Source of the DNA: Amoebidium appalachense
Taxonomy: Eukaryota > Ichthyosporea
Reading direction: 5' to 3'
NCBI GenBank assembly: GCA_963693365.1
Contig: CAVNZM010000016.1
Span: 744,001 to 808,000 of the forward strand
Length of the DNA: 64,000 nt
A program made the translations under genes and the position numbers. Numbering within the stretch: the first letter of the stretch is position 1; every line of letters starts with the position of its first letter. The notes beneath the pieces were generated by a model. That model saw nothing but the letters and a program-made list of their open reading frames with translations, was not told the DNA's origin and did not search any database. This document shows, piece by piece, positions 18,274-29,276 of the stretch.

Positions 18274-18561
18274 CTCTGGAGTGGAATGTTTGATGGTGGT
18301 GGTGATGTTTTCTTCTTCTTCTGTTTTTATTTTTCGAGGGGCGGGAGGGGGGGGGGGGGAGTCGTGTGTGTGTGTGGGGGGGGGGGAGGGGGGAGGAGGA
18401 TGGTGGCTGAACGAGTGGAAGATTAAGAGTGATTAGTGTGAGACTAACTGTGTGGGCACAGGGCAAGACGGAGGGAGAGATGTTTGTTGGCCTGAGGATG
18501 CAGAGGGAGGCATTTAATGTGCTGGAGGGGTTACCTACAGTCTGTGCAGATAGCAGCATGG
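15867..18561 (+). CDS. C2-domain protein
   Basis: Exons: 15867-15899, a possible 15-nt microexon 16260-16274, 16996-17175 (or from 16991), 17627-17731 and 18462-18561. Start ATG 15867 has good context (ACGATGG). The domain reads MAKVHAILYVK, then DSNGLSDPYCKIYV (calcium-loop aspartates), LSPKWEPP, VKIEVYDKDTLKDDHMG, DLWLPLELKH and GEMFVGL, a nearly complete C2 sandwich of about 145 residues. C2 domains bind membranes, often with calcium. Two introns are dominated by C or G tracts, and the 17627 acceptor is the end of a (CA)n array. The exon at 18462-18561 ends in phase 1; the 3' end is unresolved because 18562-19594 is almost pure repeat. A terminal exon after TTTTTTTAG at 19594 is possible but not proven. 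Confidence 0.8.
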
Positions 18562-18635
18562 GTATGTGTGCACACACACACAGACAGAGAGTGAGCAAGG
18601 GGAGGGGGGGGGGGGGAGACACACCCATACGAACG

Positions 18636-18733
<98 letters not shown>

Positions 18734-19059
18734 CACATATACACACATTTGCGAGCACACACACAAACCCACACACGGGCTCATACCCGCATGTCGTCAC
18801 GTGCAAGCACACACACACAAACACAGACACACAGACAAACAGACCCGCAACCACGCAGGTGTGCGCATATACACACAGAACACGATTGAGTGAGGGGAGG
18901 GGGGGGGGTGCGGGAGGAAGAGGGAGGAGCGGGGGGGAGGGAATAGAGAGATGGGAAAGAGAAGAGGGAGAGAGAGAGAAGAGAGGGGGAGAGTAAGAGA
19001 CCGAGAGAAGGGGGGGGGGGGGGGGGGAGAGAGAGACAGAGACAGAGAGAGGGAGAGAC

Positions 19060-19094
<35 letters not shown>

Positions 19095-19220
19095 CTCTTA
19101 CAAGAGGGAGCTATAGAAGGGGGGGGGGGGGGGGGAGATGCACATATACACACCGTGACACACACACACGCACGCGCGTGCATACACACGCACACACACA
19201 CACACACACACATACACACA

Positions 19221-19297
<77 letters not shown>

Positions 19298-19323
19298 GCA
19301 CACACACACACACATACACACAG

Positions 19324-19357
<34 letters not shown>

Positions 19358-19594
19358 ACGCAGGCACACACACACACACGAAGGTACACCCACAAGGGCG
19401 CACGCGCGCACACACACATCTGAGGAACAGAGACAGAGACATGTACTCGCTCACACACATACATTATGATCGGAAAACAAAAAGTTTCATTTTGAAGATG
19501 AGCAGGTGGGGGGGGCGGGGGGGGGGGGGGGGGGGGGGGGGGGGGTGGGAGGGACGGTTTGTGTGTTAGGTTTATTTTTATATTATTTTTTTAG
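18562..19594. repeat. CA, GA and G-tract block
   Basis: Arrays of (CA)n at 18644-18731 and 19150-19400, purine (GA)n at 18900-19100 and G tracts at 19010, 19120 and 19510-19545. No exon could be placed with confidence; this is the probable last intron or the 3' flank of the C2 gene. Confidence 0.85.
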
Positions 19595-19751
19595 TTGTAC
19601 CAATAAGACTCTTGAGAGTCAGGAAATGCCCAAAACGTATACCAACCAGTGACGATTTTTTGACCAATCAGATCAAACGATTATTTCGCGGCTCACCCAA
19701 GAGACCCAACCACGTCTCTTCTTTACGGTCGTACCTCGGGTGTTGATCGTC

Positions 19752-20063
19752 ATGAGAAGAAAGGCCCAGGCAGCTAGGGAGAGGGTGGCGGATGGAACGG
19801 CTCAGAAACCAACACTGGGGGTGAGTTTTATGAGTTTTGATTTATTTATGTTTTATTATTATTTTTTGGTGTGTTCTTTTTATATTTTCAGACTTTATTT
19901 TAGTTCCATGGAGGCATGTGCAGGGGGATTTCCGTATTTGAACGTTTGAGTTGTTTTTCGATTTTCGATAATGTGGATTTGCTCTCATTTCTTGTTCTGA
20001 GGGTGAATTTGCTTGACATTTGAATATCAAAATCCATAACTGTGTGTGTGTGTGTGTGGTGTG

Positions 20064-20123
<60 letters not shown>

Positions 20124-20508
20124 TGTGTGCGTGTGTGCGTGTGTGTGCGTGTGTATTCATAACTGTTTGAAAAAAATTACACGAGGCTTAGTTCGATCGA
20201 AGCCCGCATTGGCGGTGGCTATTTCGACCTTCTGATGATGGGCTCTGTTCAATTGTACTGTGCCTGCACAAGTGTTTATCCTTTCGTCTTTTGCGCTTTT
20301 GTCTTTGTGGGTTTCAGTGTCATGGCATGACAACCCCTATTGCACACAACACTCCCCTCCCCCCCCCCCCCATTCGGTCACCCGTCCCTCCCTTACAGAC
20401 ATGCTTACATGTAGAAAAACACAAATGTTGTTCCCCGTGTGTCTCTTCTCTTTCCCCCTGCCTTTATTAGTGTGGGCTTTTGCTGTTTTACGTGCACCAA
20501 ATACTCAA

Positions 20509-20550
<42 letters not shown>

Positions 20551-20684
20551 GGGGGGCAATGATTGTGCTGTGATTGTCTTTAATCCACCGCACACAGACA
20601 ACACACTCTCACAAGACTGATAGACCCGCTCAAACCTACCCTTCCCACCCACCAACCCCCTCGCGCGCACAGCCACATGCACAT

Positions 20685-20752
<68 letters not shown>

Positions 20753-20902
20753 CCATCCATCTACCCCCCCCCCCCCACACACACACACACACCCATCCAC
20801 CCATCTACCCCCCCCCCCCCCCCAAACACACACACACACACCCATCCACCCACCCACCGACCCACCCATCCACCCATCTACCCCCCCCCCTCCCCCGCCC
20901 CG

Positions 20903-20984
<82 letters not shown>

Positions 20985-21813
20985 ACACCTCACCCCACAC
21001 ACTCACACACATACACACAAAGAAATCCACCAGTCTAGGTTCACGCGAAAACGACATTTCGGAGCAAAAACGACAACTTGCCGACCGGCTCAAACTCCTG
21101 GGAATGGAGCAGATTGCTATGGAAGACGATGGAAATTGCCAATTTAGGTCATTCAGCCACCAACTGTACGGCACCCAGGTGGGCACCTTTCCTAATTTGG
21201 TAGCTACCTAATCAGGAAATGGCTATGTTAGAATGAGTGATTTGCGTGAAACTTATAGGTGGGCATCGTCCTATATAGTGTGGGTACCTAATTAGGGAAA
21301 AGATACGCTGGTATGAGTGTTTGAGGTGAAACTTATCGTAGACACCTTTTATATAGTAGCTATTTAGAAAGGAAACAGCAATGCTCGTGCATGCTTTCCA
21401 TTAGACGACAAAGTATTGTTATTTATTTGTTTTTGACATTTGACCCGATTTACCGATCGAAATGTATTGAAACCTATACCTAGAAGAGCCCTTTTTTTTG
21501 TTTACCCCCCCCCCCCCCCCCCCCCCCCCACCCACCACCACCACCACTTCCCACCCTCCCCCTTCCCGACGCTCTTTCCCCCCCTTTTCCCACTTCTCCA
21601 AGGGTTCACATCATGTGTAGATGTGTGTGTGTGTGTGTGCCCTTCTTTGTGTGTTTTGGGAAACTTACATAGCGGCTTTGGATGATGTATATGTAGATAA
21701 CACGCCTTTCCCCCCCCCCCACTTTGAAGCGTGTGCTTGCACAGAGGCACACATACCGCACGCGCACGCGCACACGTGCACACAAACGCACACCCTCCCC
21801 CTCCTACCCCTTC

Positions 21814-21844
<31 letters not shown>

Positions 21845-21929
21845 ACACACCGTCCCTCCCCCCCCCCCCCCCCCCTCCCCCCCCCTCCCACCCCCTCCCG
21901 CACACACGCACACACACCCTCTCCCCCCC

Positions 21930-21977
<48 letters not shown>

Positions 21978-23058
21978 ATTACCACGGTGCTCTTCGCAAG
22001 CTGTGCTGTCAGCACATGGAAGCACACTCGGACGGGTTCGAGTTCTATTTCGAATCCAAAAACGAGTGGGTGGATTATTTGCGCAAAATGAAAATGAACA
22101 GAACGTGGGGGGATGAACTTACACTAAAGGCTATGTGTGATATGATGGGGACAGAGGTGGGTGCTTTCTTCCCTTAAAGACACACGTGCACACGTGCACA
22201 TACACACACACACATACACACACACACACACATACATACACACACACACATACATACACACACACACATACATACACACACACGTGTGCATTCAGACGCG
22301 CACACGCCACGTACGCACGTGCCTACACACACGCGCACACACACATACTCAAGCACACACACACGCACACACTCATGCTCAAGCACATATACACGTGCAC
22401 GCGCGCGCACTCCCCCCCCCCTCCCCCACTACATAGAGCATTTCTCTGCTTATGATGAATTCCCTTTTCTACATTTTGTTGTCCGTCTTTAATGCGCATT
22501 TCGTAGTCTGCAACACATTCTGACCCCCCCTTCTTCCCTGCACACACACACAAACACAAACACACACAAACACACGCATGCACACCACACACACAGACAA
22601 CACATACACATGCGCACGCGCACGCGCACCGCACCGGCACCCGCACGCACGCACGCACGCACGCACACACACACCCACACACACACACACACCCCCCCCC
22701 CCCCTTCGAGGATGGGCTCTGCTTATTATGCATACTCTTTATGTATGGCTTGCATTCTGCATCGTGTTATCCGTTTGTTCTTGTGTACTTCATACTTTTT
22801 GACGCATTCAAAACCCCCCTCTCCCCCCCCCCCCCCCCCCCCCCCCCCAAACACGCACACACACACACACACACACAGGTGCACGTGGTAACATCGACGC
22901 TCCAAAACTGGTACCTGAAATACACGCCGGAATCCTTCCGTGTGGAAGTAGATAAGAAGATATTTATTGCGTATATCTCGCCTATCCACTACAATTCCTT
23001 GGCATGTCTGCCCACTGCGGGGAGTGGGATAGCGTTGGGCAAGACACTTACGCTGTAA
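19752..23058 (+). CDS. OTU-domain cysteine protease (deubiquitinase-like)
   Basis: Exons 19752-19820, 21023-21178, 21977-22156 and 22879-23058 are all in phase 0 and give 194 aa. The start follows ..GATCGTCATGAG. The N-terminus [15 protein letters not shown] is basic and may be helical. The OTU core has [17 protein letters not shown] with catalytic Asp59 and Cys62, then YHGALRKLC.., a [11 protein letters not shown] helix, VHVVTS and the catalytic-His strand [12 protein letters not shown] (His172). The layout resembles the compact OTUD6/OTUD3-type enzymes that remove ubiquitin. The acceptors of exons 3 and 4 are the AG at the end of long (CA)n arrays. Intron 1 holds (TGCG)n and two (CA)n arrays; intron 3 holds two inverted copies of the poly-G-bounded repeat. 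Upstream, CCAATCAGATC at about 19664 may be a promoter element. Confidence 0.9.
20041..20978. repeat. (TG)n/(TGCG)n followed by (CA)n arrays in OTU intron 1
   Basis: TG and TGCG repeats occupy about 20041-20156. CA arrays occupy about 20687-20750 and 20903-20978, with a C run at 20511-20548. The TG and CA parts are complementary and could pair in the pre-mRNA. Confidence 0.85.
22411..22524 (-). repeat. Poly-G-bounded dispersed repeat, inverted diverged copy
   Basis: Read on the minus strand it lies between G tracts and contains CAGAATGTGTTGCAGACTAC, GGACAACAAAATG and CATCATAAGCAGAG, matching the family order. It lies in OTU intron 3. Confidence 0.5.
22706..22816 (-). repeat. Poly-G-bounded dispersed repeat, inverted near-identical copy
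   Basis: The reverse complement reads GAATGCGTCAAAAAGTATGA through AAGCAGAGCCCATCCTCG. It matches 6771-6880 almost base for base (TATGAAG against TACGAAG being the one clear difference). It is flanked by C tracts (G on the repeat strand) on both sides, in OTU intron 3. Confidence 0.8.
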
Positions 23059-23640
23059 CTTCAGTTTTTTTCTTATCGAAATATACAGATAATCGTCTAG
23101 GTGTGATGATGAAATTATATTGGAATATTGTTAGATAGACTAGCTGGAAGGAGTGAGAATACTGGTGGTTGGTAATGCACGTGCATGAATGTGATGCTTA
23201 GTTGGATATCCAATAAAAATAGGTGTATCCAACGATCACTATCTAAGAATTTAGACTATGGTGAGATGGTTTTTTATAGATACCAGTAAAAAAGAAAACA
23301 AACAAAAATGTAGGAATATCGACACTTAATTACTAGCTATAGGTAGATATATCTTACTGCCCGCTTGGGGTGTAAACTGCCGATTGGCTGTCAATAAAAA
23401 CGTTGAGAAAAAGCGAATCCGATATCTGCAGGCAGCTGATCGACTAGTGTATTTCAATACAAATATCTCGGGATAAAAAATTCTTTTGGTGTATCACCAT
23501 CTCTCCACCTAGAGGGCCTGCAAAGGCTCTTCGGGAACAAAACGTGACAAAAATAATAATAAGAAGAAGTAAATAAGAATAATAATAATAATAGAATCAC
23601 CGGCATCTCCCCGCCCGGCTTTATCGATCAGGGTTTCAAA
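23059..23640. other. Spacer downstream of the OTU gene
   Basis: AT-rich, free of microsatellites except near its end. No exon seen. It contains the second hairpin/(AAT)n element. Confidence 0.55.
23511..23593 (+). repeat. SINE-like 3' end with hairpin and (AAT)n tail, copy 2
   Basis: GAGGGCC..GGCTCTTC can form a stem. It is followed by GGGAACAAAACGTGA, A-runs and (AAT)n/(AAG)n, the same order as at 1771-1850. Confidence 0.4.
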
Positions 23641-23675
23641 TTACGATTCGCTGGTGCGGTGTCACGGATTGGTCA

Positions 23676-23690
23676 ATTTTCCCGCCAAAA
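23676..23690 (+). promoter_or_regulatory. E2F-like motif, second copy
   Basis: The 15-mer ATTTTCCCGCCAAAA is identical to that at 12220-12234 and lies about 365 bp upstream of the TRAF-like start codon, next to GGATTGG (inverted CCAAT). Confidence 0.5.
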
Positions 23691-24054
23691 TCCTCCGCTT
23701 GACTCGAGGCTCCGACGGCGGTCACCACGCAAGAGCCTGGCACGTACTGACGGTGCCTGGGCTGCTATGAACTTGCCGTTCGCCTCACACCCGCTCCTTA
23801 CACTCTCGCGACCGCGTGCATGCTTTCTCTCGCGGCGGCTCTACGGTCCCGAGAGTCCAGTATTCGCTGTTTGTGTAAGGAAAGATACGAGTCACCTCAG
23901 TAGGTGTCAGTGCAAGAGCTCGAGTTTTACAGTTTAAGTTTGTTGTTTTTCTGATCTTTTGTTCTGGAGAAAAAGCTTTTGTTTTTGGAGCCAAAACAAC
24001 GTGTTCACGTGCCCTTTTTTCAGATTCACCAACCCAAGCATTTGCCCGCTCAAC

Positions 24055-25333
24055 ATGAGTTTCGAGAAGGCCCTGTTTGTGAATCAGGAGGGGGCGGAGG
24101 AGTGCGAGTGTGCAATCTGCTTGGATATAGTCAAAAAACCCCATGTTGCCCTGTGCAAATACGAACACACATTCTGCGTCGACTGCATCACACCCGTAGC
24201 AGAAAAAAACTCCATCTGCCCAAAATAGATCTCCCACTGGCCGGACGGAAACATGTGCCTCTTACCGAACACTCCGCGGCACTATCGCGCCTTTACAATG
24301 CACAGCGTGTATACTGCACTAACAAAGACAGGGTGTGTGCGGTTGTGTGTCCGCTGGGAGATTTCCCTGAGCACGCCAGTAAGTGCCCCCGCCGGTTGGT
24401 TGCGTGCCAGAACGAAGGGTGTGGCGTCACTCTGCCCGCGGATGAGTTGGACACGCACACACACAACGAGTGCCCCAAAAGGAGGGTTCGGTGTGAGCTG
24501 TGCGCAGAAGAGGTCCAGTACCCCGAAGTTGATGGTATGTTGAATATATGTGTGATGGAGTGCATGTGTCGGGCAGCTGTGAAATGTTCTTTGGTTGAAG
24601 CGTGCATGTGAGCGTGAAGCGTTGTTTCCTCTCCCCCCCTCGCCCCCCCCCCCCCCCCCCCCCTCCCTCCTCCCCTCCCACCGGCCTCCCCTTCTATCCC
24701 TGCCCACCTTCATCCCCCCCCTTCCCCCCTTCCCCCCTCCCCCCCCAGAGCTCTTGGTGATATCCTTTATCGTTTTTTTTTGGGCTCTTCCTCCTCCTCC
24801 TCTCCCCCCTCCCCCCATTCAGCCCCCGCAGCATCCCGCCTACACATACACGCTCCCCACCTCCTCCTGAGACTACTGTTTGGTACATTCTGGTTGTTTC
24901 TGGCTGCTCCTAAATTTGTCTACCCTTGCTATCGTTCCACTTACTGTTGATGCAGCGTCCCCTTATCGCTGGCTCCCAACCACACACACACACAGACGTG
25001 CGCGCTCGCACACACACTCACACACACACACACATGCGCGTGCGCACATACACACGCACACACGCATATGCACACGGACACACACACACACACACACTTT
25101 CTCCCTCGAATCTTTCTCCCTCCCACCTCCCCTCTTTCTTCTTTCCCCTTTTCTCCTTTCCCCTTATTCTACCCCTTTATGTGCTATCAACAGTTTATCT
25201 CTTGTCCTCCTGGCCTTCTCTACCCCCACCCCTACACCTCTCCACGCTTCCTCAACTCATCCCCTGCTCCCTCCCCAAGCCGTGCGGCCACTCGTTCTCA
25301 ACTCACCCCTGGCTATCCCTCCTCCATCCTATA

Positions 25334-25420
<87 letters not shown>

Positions 25421-25960
25421 TCTCCCCCTTCTCCCCCCCCGCCCCCCCTTGGCTCTGTCGCCCTCTCTGCCCCCTCCCTTCTCCCCTTCCTCCCTTCCTC
25501 CCTCCGTTCCTAACTCCCTCGCTCCCTCGCTTACTTCCCTTCCTGCCTCCTTCTCCCCCCCCCCCCCCCCCTTCCTCGCCGTGAAGCTTTCCTTCCCTAA
25601 CTCCCCCCCCCCCCCCCCCCCTGCCCCCAACTGCGACCACCACCACCACTACCCTTTCCCTTCCATTCCCCAACTCTCCCTCACCCTCTTCTTTCTCCCC
25701 AACTCTCCCTCACCCATCGCACCCCACAGTTCCTCAATGCTCCTCTCTTGATTTTCTTTCAACATCCCTACTTAGCCCCATCTCAACCCCACCTCATCAC
25801 CATGCTGATTTCCTTCTGCATCCGGCTTCTCTTATTGCTGAATGCCTTTCCCTCTTCTATCCGTTGGCGGGAAGGGGGGAAACGGGGGGGGGGGGGGGGG
25901 GGAGGGGGACAGAAATAGATTAGATTTGGAAGTTGGTTGCTTGAGGAGGAAGGGGGCAAG

Positions 25961-25999
<39 letters not shown>

Positions 26000-26119
26000 A
26001 CCACCACCACCACCACCACCTCATCCTCCTCCTCCTCCTCCTCCTCCTCCTCCACCACCACCACCACCCACCCACCCATCCAACCCCACCTCCACCTCCC
26101 CACTCCACCACCACCACAC

Positions 26120-26157
<38 letters not shown>

Positions 26158-27218
26158 ACACACATCCCCCCCCCCCCCCCCCCCCCCTTCTACCTTAAGA
26201 GGCCCAACACACTCTCACAAACAACATCATTCCACTTAAACCATCGTTTTTAGTTCCTTCCCTTGCCATTATTTACGGCTGTAAATTGTTCTATTCATAA
26301 GCAATGAAGCTTCACTACACCAAGACAAAGAATTCTCATTTGCTGTGTGCTTTCAACAGAACACAACAGAGCACAATTCTGCCTGTCGGGTAGACTGTGA
26401 ATGCGGGGTGGTGGTTGCTCGCAGCGGCCTGGAGGAGCACCGGGCAGCTGCCTGCCCCCAGACAGAAGTGTTGTGCCCCATGGCCGGGTGTGGGGCCAAA
26501 ATACCCCGGGCACAGGTGGAGACACACCTTGCAGGTGCTATAACTGCCCATGTGTTGCTAGTGGCCAATGAAAACAGGCGCCTTGTGCGTGAGCTGGAAA
26601 CGGAACGGGAGCAGCGGCAAAGGCGTGAATCAGAGCTGGAGAGAGAACTGAGCGAGGTCAAGTGATAACGTTTGGACCTACCGTTAGCCTGTTTGAGGTT
26701 TCTCAGGAAGGAAAATGTTCCCAATGAGCGGTTTTTTCCGAACGATGCTGCAGGCTCCCCTCGGTTGACACACAGGGTGTTACAGTGCGAATGGGGGGTG
26801 TTGCTGCCGGATTGGCCGGGCCGGTGGGTGTCAGAGAGCAAACGACCAAGACAACCCTGCCCTCTGGCTTCACCTTCCGCCTGCGGTTATACTTCAACGG
26901 AAGCACCGAAGACCACAAGAGCCACGTGTCTATTTACTACATTCCCCAGCCTGGGCCCAAATATGACAATCTGCAGTGGCCCTGCAAAAGAAAAATTAAA
27001 GTCACACTTTTGGACCACGGCCCAATTGTCGCCATATGGTTGAACGTATTGACCCAATTGTTCACGACGCTGTTCGAGAGTGGATGGCTCGGGGCCGCCC
27101 AGAAGAGGAAATTGTAGAAGGACGGGGCCGGAATAAGTTTATTGCCTCTGCCGAGCTGCAAGGGGCTGGGCAGTATATTGTGGATGATGCCTTGTGGTTC
27201 TGGGTGCACATGGATTGA
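24055..27218 (+). CDS. TRAF-like protein: RING, TRAF zinc fingers, coiled coil, MATH; two frame breaks
   Basis: Exons 24055-24534, 26370-26656 and 26776-27218. ATG 24055 follows an acceptor (CTTTTTTCAG), so a 5'-UTR intron is likely. [31 protein letters not shown]-type fingers: [36 protein letters not shown], and after the phase-1 junction [19 protein letters not shown] and [12 protein letters not shown]. Then a coiled coil ([16 protein letters not shown]) and a MATH domain ([45 protein letters not shown]). TRAFs are adaptor/E3 ubiquitin ligases. The frame breaks once after ICPK (TAG at 24226, A4 run) and once at about 27030 (after GPIVA); each looks like one base missing. Whether the gene is dead, polymorphic or misassembled is open. 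The intron between SELERELSE and the MATH part (donor GTCAAG) is inference. Confidence 0.78.
25338..25413. repeat. (CT)n microsatellite in a TRAF-like gene intron
   Basis: About 38 CT units. The same intron also holds C tracts at 24645-24662 and 25961-25999, G tracts, and CCA/CTC triplet repeats (26000-26070). Confidence 0.9.
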
Positions 27219-27289
27219 GATAGGAGACGGTAGGGCACTGCCCGTGTACATTGCGAACCCGCCGTGGTGCACAGGCTTACTGTGGCGCA

Positions 27290-27504
27290 TGCACATGCAC
27301 ATGCACATGCACATGCACATACACACACACACACACACACACAACACACACACACACAACACACACACAACACACACACACACACACACACACGCACGCA
27401 CGCACACACAAACACACGCACGCACTCACGCACGCACACACGCACATGCACACGCACGCACACACACACACGCACACGCACACACACGCGCGCACACACA
27501 CACG

Positions 27505-27537
<33 letters not shown>
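27290..27537. repeat. (CATGCA)n/(CA)n array downstream of the TRAF-like gene
   Basis: ACATGC hexamers lead into CA and CGCA repeats. The following 27538-27700 is plain AT-rich sequence with several AATAAA-like strings, a likely 3' flank. Confidence 0.85.
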
Positions 27538-27539
<2 letters not shown>

Positions 27540-27859
27540 TTACGAGGTTTTAAGTTGTTTCGCGGTTGGTTGCGACTTTGCGAATAGAAATGATTGGCGG
27601 CAGTAAATCGAAAATTAATTCCGTGTGCTATAAAATAAAAGAAAAATAAAGAACCTTTCCTTTGTTGCGCTATTGCATTATCTGGCGGTAAAACCTGGCA
27701 AGACGTTTATGGAAAAACTAAACGGAGACAAAGGGACAGTAAAAAATTTAAACCCAGATTAAAAAACAAGAAAAGAATCCTAAGATTCGAACCATGATAA
27801 AACTCGTAGGCATGTGTGCACAACAGAAATTTGTTAATTTCAAGAGTACATGACCCTCG

Positions 27860-28247
27860 TCCAATCGCTTTGTTGTTTGTGCCGCCGTATGGAATCAGCT
27901 TTCCATTTATGTAAATATTGCCAAGATCCGGAGCATCCAGGTGTCTGTGAGGGGGGTTCAAACGGCCAACGGCTATAATTCCCCAGGAAAAGCATTTCTC
28001 AGGATATAAACAGTCCATGAATCCGATGTATCCCCCTGTCTGTAGGCGGGGGGGGGGGGTCCATCACTTGAAATTTAACCCAGCAAAAGGTCTCATCTAG
28101 CAAACAGTGCCTAAATGCGGAGCATCCACGTGTCTGTGAGGGGGGTTCCAACGTCTGAAATTCCGCCCGCAAGTATGACGGTAGTGCCCCCATCCATGCT
28201 GCAGGCATGCCCCCAGTAGCGTGCCGGTGGGTGGGGGTCTAAAGTCC
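27860..28247 (-). pseudogene. Decayed Kelch-repeat segments
   Basis: On the minus strand after an acceptor (AAATTACAG at 28248-28256) the sequence encodes a Kelch blade split over frames: PPPTGTLLG in one frame, then SMDGGTTVILAGGISDVGTP and LTDTWMLRI in another, then DETFCWVKFQVMDPPPAYR. A second copy of the PLTDTWMLRI segment follows near 27940 with a stop just before it. Breaks fall at short G and T runs, each as if one base were extra. It lies in line with the 3' side of the Kelch gene at 29277-33615 and is probably its decayed or error-containing end. Confidence 0.5.
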
Positions 28248-29276
28248 CTGTAATTTACGTGTGTGCGTGTGTTTGGGGGGGGGAAGGGGGGGGGGGGGGG
28301 GGGGGATGTGTGGGTGGGTGGGTGGGTGGATGTGTGGATGAGTGGGTGGGTGTGCATGGGTGGGTGTGGGCGGGTGGGTATGTGGGTGGGTGCGCGCACG
28401 CACGCGTGTGTGTAATTTAAGTGTGTGTGTGTGCGTGTTTCACATGCATGTGTGTGCAACTGTGTAGGTGTGTATATGTGCCTGTCTGCGTGTCGTACGT
28501 ACGTATGTGGGTGTGCTGGGGGGGGGGGGGGGTAATGTGTTGTTGGTTTTTGTCTGTAGAAGGGAACAACTGTTGCGTGTACGTATTCCAACCCATGTAT
28601 ATATCTTCATGCGTGTACAGTATCGTGCGAGCGCGCACGCGCTTACACACACACGCACGCACCTCTATATGTGCCTCATTCACTCTATTACGGTATACAC
28701 AAACCAAACATTATGTTAGCGCATACATGTTCATGTGTCTAGATAGATGGACGGGACCAGACCTCCATTTGGCCGGGTGAAGAGGAGGGGCCGGAAGGGG
28801 AAAAGGGGGGGGGGGGGGGGGGGGGGGATAGGTATAGACGGGGAGGGGGATGAAATGTGGAATGCTTGCCATGCTGTTGTTATTTGTTTTTTGTTTTATT
28901 ACATGTTTTCCCTGAACCTGAGATGTCAGTGCCAGGGGAATTGGGGGGGGGGGGGAGGGGGGGGGGGGGGGGGGGGGAGCATGAAGAGGATGGGGATATA
29001 CGGGGTGGGGGGAGTGATCGCGAGTTTTGGGCAAGAATATACCAATTGTATTTAGTCCGAGGCCTATGAATAGAGCACTGTTGCAAAAAACACGTGTGTA
29101 CCTGTGTGTGTGTTGGAGGGGGAGGGAGGGGGGGAGCAAGTGGTGTGTGTGTGTATGTTTTCACGGCCATGGGAATCTGTGTGTGTTTGTGTGCATTTGT
29201 GTGAGTGTGTTTTCTTGGGGGGGGGGGGGGGGGGGGGGGGGGGTTAGAGGAATCGAATCCACATACCAGTTTCTAC

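Noticed and set aside
19595-19746. Terminal exon of the C2 gene running to TGA at 19744-19746
   Set aside because: It would end 6 nt before the OTU start codon and swallow its promoter; phase fits but biology is unlikely, so the 3' end is left open.
24204-24210. Programmed -1 frameshift as the normal expression mode of the TRAF-like gene
   Set aside because: The slip would delete the final RING ligands; a single-base loss in a nearby A run explains the break more simply. Kept only as a point to check.
25938-26240. ORFs of poly-Pro/Thr/Ser over CCA and CTC triplets
   Set aside because: Triplet and C-run repeats inside the TRAF-like gene intron, open in several frames.
27760-27860. B-box-like GGTTCGAATC on the minus strand, a possible tRNA gene
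   Set aside because: No T-stem pairing, no A box or acceptor stem at the right distance.
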